Below are positions 60,485-64,000 of a stretch of 64,000 bases of DNA, piece after piece. The DNA is taken from contig OX638346.1 in NCBI GenBank assembly GCA_951813515.1, forward strand, positions 62,001 through 126,000. The letters are read 5' to 3'. The notes under the pieces were generated by a model. It saw nothing but the letters and a program-made list of their open reading frames with translations, was not told the DNA's origin and searched no databases. Made by a program: the position numbers and the translations under genes. The stretch comes from an uncultured Pseudomonadales bacterium. Its GTDB lineage: Bacteria; Pseudomonadota; Gammaproteobacteria; Pseudomonadales; Azotimanducaceae. How positions within the stretch are numbered: the stretch's first letter is position 1; each line of letters begins with the position of its first letter.

Positions 60485-62494
60485 TTACTCCTGGTCGTCC
60501 GATTCGTCGATGTACCAGGTCGCCGGGTGGTAGGGCGTCGTCCAGCGGTTGTCCGCGCCCCAGATGCCGTTCGGCACCACGTTCTTCAGCCGCCTCGAAA
60601 CCGCCACAGGATGCGGCGCGTTGCCCACGGTGCCGATCGCCCAGAGGTTTTCCGCATGGGCCTCGAGCAGCGCCTTGGCGGCCTTCGTGCGATTCTCCTC
60701 GTCTGTGGCAGTGAGGAGTTGGCCGCCCCAGTCCTGCATATTGCGGATGAGCTCGGGCGGCTCTTCCCCGAGTTCTCCGTCGCTCTGGTGGTATCGGCCC
60801 CAGTGGTTCCACATGATCATGTCCCAGCCGGCCCGGTGCGGATAGAACCAGTCCGGCCAGTGCGGAAACAGGATGTCGGTCACCTTGTCCGCATGCCACG
60901 CCGTCATCTGCATCTTGTTGGACATCGCCCGCTCCGCCTGCAGGCGTCTCTCGATCGTCTTGAGGCGCACGTCGATGCCCACTTCGTGCCAGTAGTCCCG
61001 CACCAGCTCCAGGCTGATCCCCTTGGGCGTCTCGAAGTCGATGAACTCGAGCGTGATGATCAGTTTTTTCCCGTCGGGGTATTCCCGGAGGCCGTCACCG
61101 TCCACGTCGAATAGGCCAAGCTCGTCCAGCAGCGCGCGGGAGTAGTCCGGGTCGTAGCGGATGTGGGCCTTGGCGAAGCGCTCCTCGTACCAGCGGCTCG
61201 ACCAGTGCGCGGTCACCTGGCTCGGCGTGCCGCGGCCGAAGTAGATGACCTCGTTCATCTGGTCGCGGTCGATGGCGTGCGAGAGCGCGCGGATGAAGCG
61301 CCGCTCGCCCTTGCCCCACACCAGTTCGCGGTACTTGAGGTCGTCGAAGTTGTAGTTCGGCTGTATGGCCACGTCGACGACGTGCAGGCGGCGCCAGATG
61401 TGCACCTTGTTGACCCCCTTTCTCTCTCCGAGCTTGAGGAGAGGTATGTTCTGGGTCTCAAGCGTGAAGGAGGTGAAGTCGAGCTGCCCCGTGGCGGCCT
61501 GGAAGGTGATCATCTGCGAGTTCTCCAGCACGATGATCACGTCCACTTCATCGACGTATGGCAACTGGTTGCCCGCAGGGTCGACCTTGAAGTAGTAGGG
61601 GTTTCGCTCCATCCGGAGCTTGGTGGGCGTGCGTTCGACCACCTTGAACGAGCGCAGGGTGGGCACCTTCGCGGCGTCCGCATTGCCCCAACTGCGCAAC
61701 TGGTTGAACATGGCCATCCAAGTGACGTGATTCTTCTCCTTCACCAGCGCGTTGAGTTCGTCCCTGTCCCGGTACGCCGGGTGGTAGTCCTTGAAGAAGT
61801 GCATGGGGTCGACCCAGCGGCTGGCGTAGAAGGCGTAGTAGTTGACGAACGTCGGGTTCGGCCTCGGGAACACGATCTGGAAGTTCAGATCGTCGATGAC
61901 GACGAACTTGGCCCCCCGCACGGCCACGTTCGTCAGCGGCTGCATCTCCGGATCCAGCCAGTCGTGGTTGAACGAGAACATGAAGTCTTGGGAGGTCAGG
62001 GGATGGCCGTCGGACCACTTGATTCCCGGCCGCAGGCGGATCGTTGTGACGTGGCCGTCTTCGCTGACGCTCCAGGACTCTGCGATGTTCGGCAGGACGT
62101 TGCGCAGGTCCGCGGAAATCGTCAGCGCGTGCTCATGCGGCAGGAAACGCCGGTGGTCGAAGAGCGTCACCCGCGCCTTGCCGCCGTACTTGCCGATGCG
62201 CTCGTAGGGATGGCTGACGACGGGGTCGTCCGGCAGCCGATCTTCCAGCGGGGGCAAGTCCAGGTGGTCCAGGATGGGGCTCTGGGAAAACTGCGTGATG
62301 CCGAGTTCGCTCGCGGTCTTCGGCGAGACGAACCACTGCGGCGGCATATTTCCTGCGAAGGGTTCCACCGCGGGCGCCTCTTTGCTTGCGAGGGGCGCCT
62401 CTTCTGGTTCCCCCGACGCGATGTCCTCTTCGGCAATGCAGACCGTCGCGACCATCGCCGCGCAAACCCACACAAGAGCCAGGCTCACCTTCAT
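60485..62494 (-). CDS. Family-5 solute-binding protein, array copy 3
   Basis: A 669-aa paralogue with signal peptide (KVSLALVWVCAAMVATVCIAEED) and the longest acidic linker (IASGEPEEAPLASKEAPAVEPFAGN). The domain starts MPPQWFVSPKTASELG and carries the same binding-lobe and LFDVDGDGLREYPDG segments. The C-terminus is ATWYIDESDDQE. The 5' leader (62495-62550) matches that of copy 1, including gccatgatggcgact and cgtcaacaagggc. Position-specific differences from copies 1 and 2 fall mostly in the ligand-facing N-lobe. It is upstream of copy 2 by 121 bp. Confidence 0.9.
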   Translation of the reverse strand: MKVSLALVWVCAAMVATVCIAEEDIASGEPEEAPLASKEAPAVEPFAGNMPPQWFVSPKTASELGITQFSQSPILDHLDLPPLEDRLPDDPVVSHPYERIGKYGGKARVTLFDHRRFLPHEHALTISADLRNVLPNIAESWSVSEDGHVTTIRLRPGIKWSDGHPLTSQDFMFSFNHDWLDPEMQPLTNVAVRGAKFVVIDDLNFQIVFPRPNPTFVNYYAFYASRWVDPMHFFKDYHPAYRDRDELNALVKEKNHVTWMAMFNQLRSWGNADAAKVPTLRSFKVVERTPTKLRMERNPYYFKVDPAGNQLPYVDEVDVIIVLENSQMITFQAATGQLDFTSFTLETQNIPLLKLGERKGVNKVHIWRRLHVVDVAIQPNYNFDDLKYRELVWGKGERRFIRALSHAIDRDQMNEVIYFGRGTPSQVTAHWSSRWYEERFAKAHIRYDPDYSRALLDELGLFDVDGDGLREYPDGKKLIITLEFIDFETPKGISLELVRDYWHEVGIDVRLKTIERRLQAERAMSNKMQMTAWHADKVTDILFPHWPDWFYPHRAGWDMIMWNHWGRYHQSDGELGEEPPELIRNMQDWGGQLLTATDEENRTKAAKALLEAHAENLWAIGTVGNAPHPVAVSRRLKNVVPNGIWGADNRWTTPYHPATWYIDESDDQE

Positions 62495-62602
62495 CGGGCC
62501 ATGATGGCGACTGCTCTGGGACGGCGTCAACAAGGGCCGTTCCGAAGGCGCCCGCTACGGATGCTACCGAGGTGGAGATCGTGCTCCGCTGTCGTGATAC
62601 GC

Positions 62603-62713
62603 GTGCCCCACAGCCGTAGCCTTCGCTCTGCCTGTAGCCCGACCCTGCTCATCGCCCATGCAACAACCACGTCCGGTCGCTGGCGCTCCCCGGAAGCGTC
62701 TGTTCCATCGGAG
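62603..62713. repeat. Dispersed intergenic repeat, copy B (longest copy)
   Basis: This 111-bp stretch joins the two blocks seen separately elsewhere: gtgccccacag...gccttcg (as in 51120-51165) and the gtcgctggcgctccc...tgttccat block (as in 38113-38176). It lies in the 400-bp divergent gap 62495-62893 between solute-binding-protein copy 3 and the DUF1640-like gene. The rest of that gap holds the conserved leader of copy 3 and nothing else I can support. Confidence 0.45.
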
Positions 62714-62893
62714 ACATGAACCTCCTCTGTTGGAACCGAAACGCAACAGCGTCGGGTGCCCTCGCGACGGCGCAGCCCACGTCGCATGCGGTTTTCAGCA
62801 CTTTCGCCCGTGCGCGCAGGTCGATGTCGTACAACGTACCGAAAGGCAAACCGGCATGATTCGACTGGTACACTATGCGAGGCGAACGGAACG

Positions 62894-63499
62894 ATGAATG
62901 CGACCGTGATCGACACGCTGAGATTCGCGGACAGCCTGAAAGCGGCAGGTTTCGAGGCGCCGAAAGCCGAGGGCCTGGCGCGCGCTCTCGGCGACGAACT
63001 GGCGGAACGGATGCTCACCAAAGGCGATCTCGACGACGCCCTCAGACCTATCAACGGCAAGTTCGACAGCATCGACTCCAGGTTCGAGAGTATCGACGCC
63101 AGGTTCGAGAGCATCGATGCCAGATTTGAGAGCATCAATGCCAGGTTCGACCGTGTCGATGCCAAGTTCGACGGTGTCGACGCTAGGTTCGACGGCGTCG
63201 ACGGCAGGTTCGACGGCGTCGACGGCAGGTTCGATGGCATCGACGGCAGGTTGGACGCCATGGACGCCAGGTTCGACGCCATGGACACCAAAATCGACTC
63301 CGTGCATCGCGAACTCTCCGGCAAGTTCAACACCCTGGTTGGGATGATGGCCCTGGGGTTCACGCTCCTCGTCGGCCTAGGCGGGTATAACGCTGTTTCC
63401 CCCCGCTTCGACGAGACGGTCAGGCAAGCGCCTGAACCGCGTCAGGAGCCGACGGCACTGCACGTCACGCCTGCCTCCCGGCTGTTCGCCGAGGTCTGA
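62894..63499 (+). CDS. DUF1640-like coiled-coil protein with perfect heptad repeats
   Basis: A 201-aa protein. Residues about 1-55 (DTLRFADSLKAAGFEAPKAEGLARALGDELAERMLTKGDLDD) match the start of the DUF1640 / CCDC90-like family. Twelve consecutive seven-residue units then follow (RFDSIDS, RFESIDA, RFDGVDG, RLDAMDA and variants), which should form one long coiled coil. One membrane helix (LVGMMALGFTLLVGLGGYNAV) comes next, with a short tail. This resembles tail-anchored stalk proteins. It sits inside the binding-protein array but on the opposite strand. The repeat count is probably variable. Confidence 0.8.
   Translation: MNATVIDTLRFADSLKAAGFEAPKAEGLARALGDELAERMLTKGDLDDALRPINGKFDSIDSRFESIDARFESIDARFESINARFDRVDAKFDGVDARFDGVDGRFDGVDGRFDGIDGRLDAMDARFDAMDTKIDSVHRELSGKFNTLVGMMALGFTLLVGLGGYNAVSPRFDETVRQAPEPRQEPTALHVTPASRLFAEV
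63059..63310 (+). repeat. Twelve in-frame 21-bp tandem repeats encoding heptads
   Basis: The units differ by a few bases each around a core of ggttcga..(g)...atcga/gtcga. Units 4-12 are the most alike (gttcgacg, cgtcgacg), so expansion and contraction by slippage or unequal exchange are easy. The region also creates long open frames on the other strand, which are shadows of the repeat. Confidence 0.9.
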
Positions 63500-63741
63500 G
63501 CCAACCGCTCTTCGCGACTTGCCGACGATGGCGGCCGAGCCGCCCAGGCGGGCCGCCAGTTCACCTCGCATGGCCGCCGCGCGGGCCGCAAACACCGCGA
63601 AGGCTGTCCGGAAGCCCTCAATACCCAACGCGCTCCCTCGCCAAAAGTGTGCGGTTTTCAGTTGCCATTGACAGGGGAGCGCGAGCGGCACTCCCCACAA
63701 GAGAAAGATCCGAGCCAAAGGCACCAGCCATTGGGGCACAG

Positions 63742-64000
63742 CTATCGCTTCTCAGGTCCTTCGTCGAAGTACCACGTCGTCGGATGGTAGGGGAGCGTCC
63801 AACGGTTGTCCCAACCCCAGACACCGGTCGGCGTCACGTTCTTGAGGCGCGTGGAGACGACCACTGGATGCGGCGCCTGTCCCACCGTGCCGATAGTCCA
63901 GAGGTTTTCCGCCGCTGCCGCAAGCAGCGCCTTGGCCGCCCGAGCCCGATGCGCCTCCGTGGTCGCGGTGCGCAGTTCATCGCCCCAGTTCTGTAGGTTG
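63742..64000 (-). CDS. Family-5 solute-binding protein, array copy 4 (partial, runs off the window)
   Basis: Only the last 85 residues are in the window. They read NLQNWGDELRT, EAHRARAAKALLAAAAENLWTIGTVGQAPHP, NVTPTGVWGWDNRWTLPYHPTTWYFDEGPEKR. These align residue for residue with the C-termini of copies 1-3 (for example NLQHWGGQLLTATDEAHRTKAAKTLLNAHAENLWAIGTVGNAPQP in copy 2). It is more diverged than copies 1-3 are from each other. It ends 243 bp from the DUF1640-like gene, with a low-complexity GC-rich gap (63500-63741) where I see no gene I trust. Confidence 0.88.
   Translation of the reverse strand, partial: NLQNWGDELRTATTEAHRARAAKALLAAAAENLWTIGTVGQAPHPVVVSTRLKNVTPTGVWGWDNRWTLPYHPTTWYFDEGPEKR

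Noticed and set aside
58462..60714. 750-residue open frame opposite solute-binding-protein copy 2
   Set aside because: Similar shadow frames occur opposite copies 1 and 3 because those genes are alike. It has no start signal and no recognisable domain.
62527..63363. 278-residue minus-strand frame rich in Met-Ala-Ser-Asn-Leu repeats
   Set aside because: The repeats are the reverse reading of the 21-bp tandem repeats of the DUF1640-like gene. The plus frame has the family match, coiled coil and membrane helix.
63377..63739. 120-residue frame directly after solute-binding-protein copy 4
   Set aside because: It has one hydrophobic start but no recognised fold, lacks a ribosome-binding site and overlaps the DUF1640-like gene by 120 bp. 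A real small gene cannot be excluded.

Overview
This is a high-GC, gene-dense bacterial window with short intergenic gaps and many 1-8 bp gene overlaps. Two TonB-dependent receptors, a DsbD-type redox protein, a Tat-exported molybdoenzyme and Dpp/Opp-type uptake genes point to a Gram-negative. Two DUF6491-like proteins and the mix of CoA-based catabolic enzymes fit an uncultured, heterotrophic gammaproteobacterium. That placement is an inference: there is no rRNA or marker gene here, and I see no tRNA, CRISPR array, prophage or intact insertion sequence.

Layout. (1) 0.2-10.9 kb is a catabolic block: a transketolase-like ThDP enzyme, an Ldh_2-family dehydrogenase, two enoyl-CoA hydratases, a D-threonine-aldolase-like PLP enzyme with a shrunken paralogue, an enolase-superfamily enzyme, an MFS carrier and a threonine/serine dehydratase. 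(2) 11-26.4 kb holds two VapBC modules, a TonB receptor, a phosphoesterase, the Ku/LigD end-joining pair with a MerR-TPR regulator beside it, an aldo/keto reductase, a small aspartic protease, paired DUF6491 proteins, an M32 carboxypeptidase and a serine hydrolase. (3) 26.5-34.7 kb holds a double CaiB-type CoA-transferase, a tightly overlapping GNAT / cation-efflux / response regulator / histidine kinase operon, and a second MerR-type regulator with a MerR-like promoter. (4) 34.8-44.3 kb is an envelope block: a giant DsbD-TlpA fusion, an FG-GAP lipoprotein, a TlpA-like protein and a second TonB receptor. (5) 44.5-53.3 kb, all on the minus strand, carries a hydroxyacid dehydrogenase, a 2-keto-4-pentenoate-hydratase-like enzyme, two SDRs, an acyl-CoA carboxylase beta chain, an LLM oxidoreductase and a sulfite-dehydrogenase-like pair (molybdoenzyme plus c-type cytochrome). 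(6) 53.4-64 kb starts with a broken DUF3800 gene. Two Dpp/Opp-type permeases follow, fed by a tandem array of at least four paralogous family-5 solute-binding proteins; the fourth runs off the window. A DUF1640-like heptad-repeat protein interrupts the array on the opposite strand.

How the parts fit. The window looks like a scavenging specialist: several receptors and binding proteins bring in substrates, and short clusters of CoA, keto-acid and amino-acid enzymes break them down. The unusual theme is gene duplication followed by decay. It is seen in a 3' fragment of the Ldh gene, a 5' fragment of the phosphoesterase gene, an internally deleted aldolase paralogue, a DUF3800 gene with an out-of-frame deletion, the solute-binding-protein array, and a short dispersed intergenic repeat.
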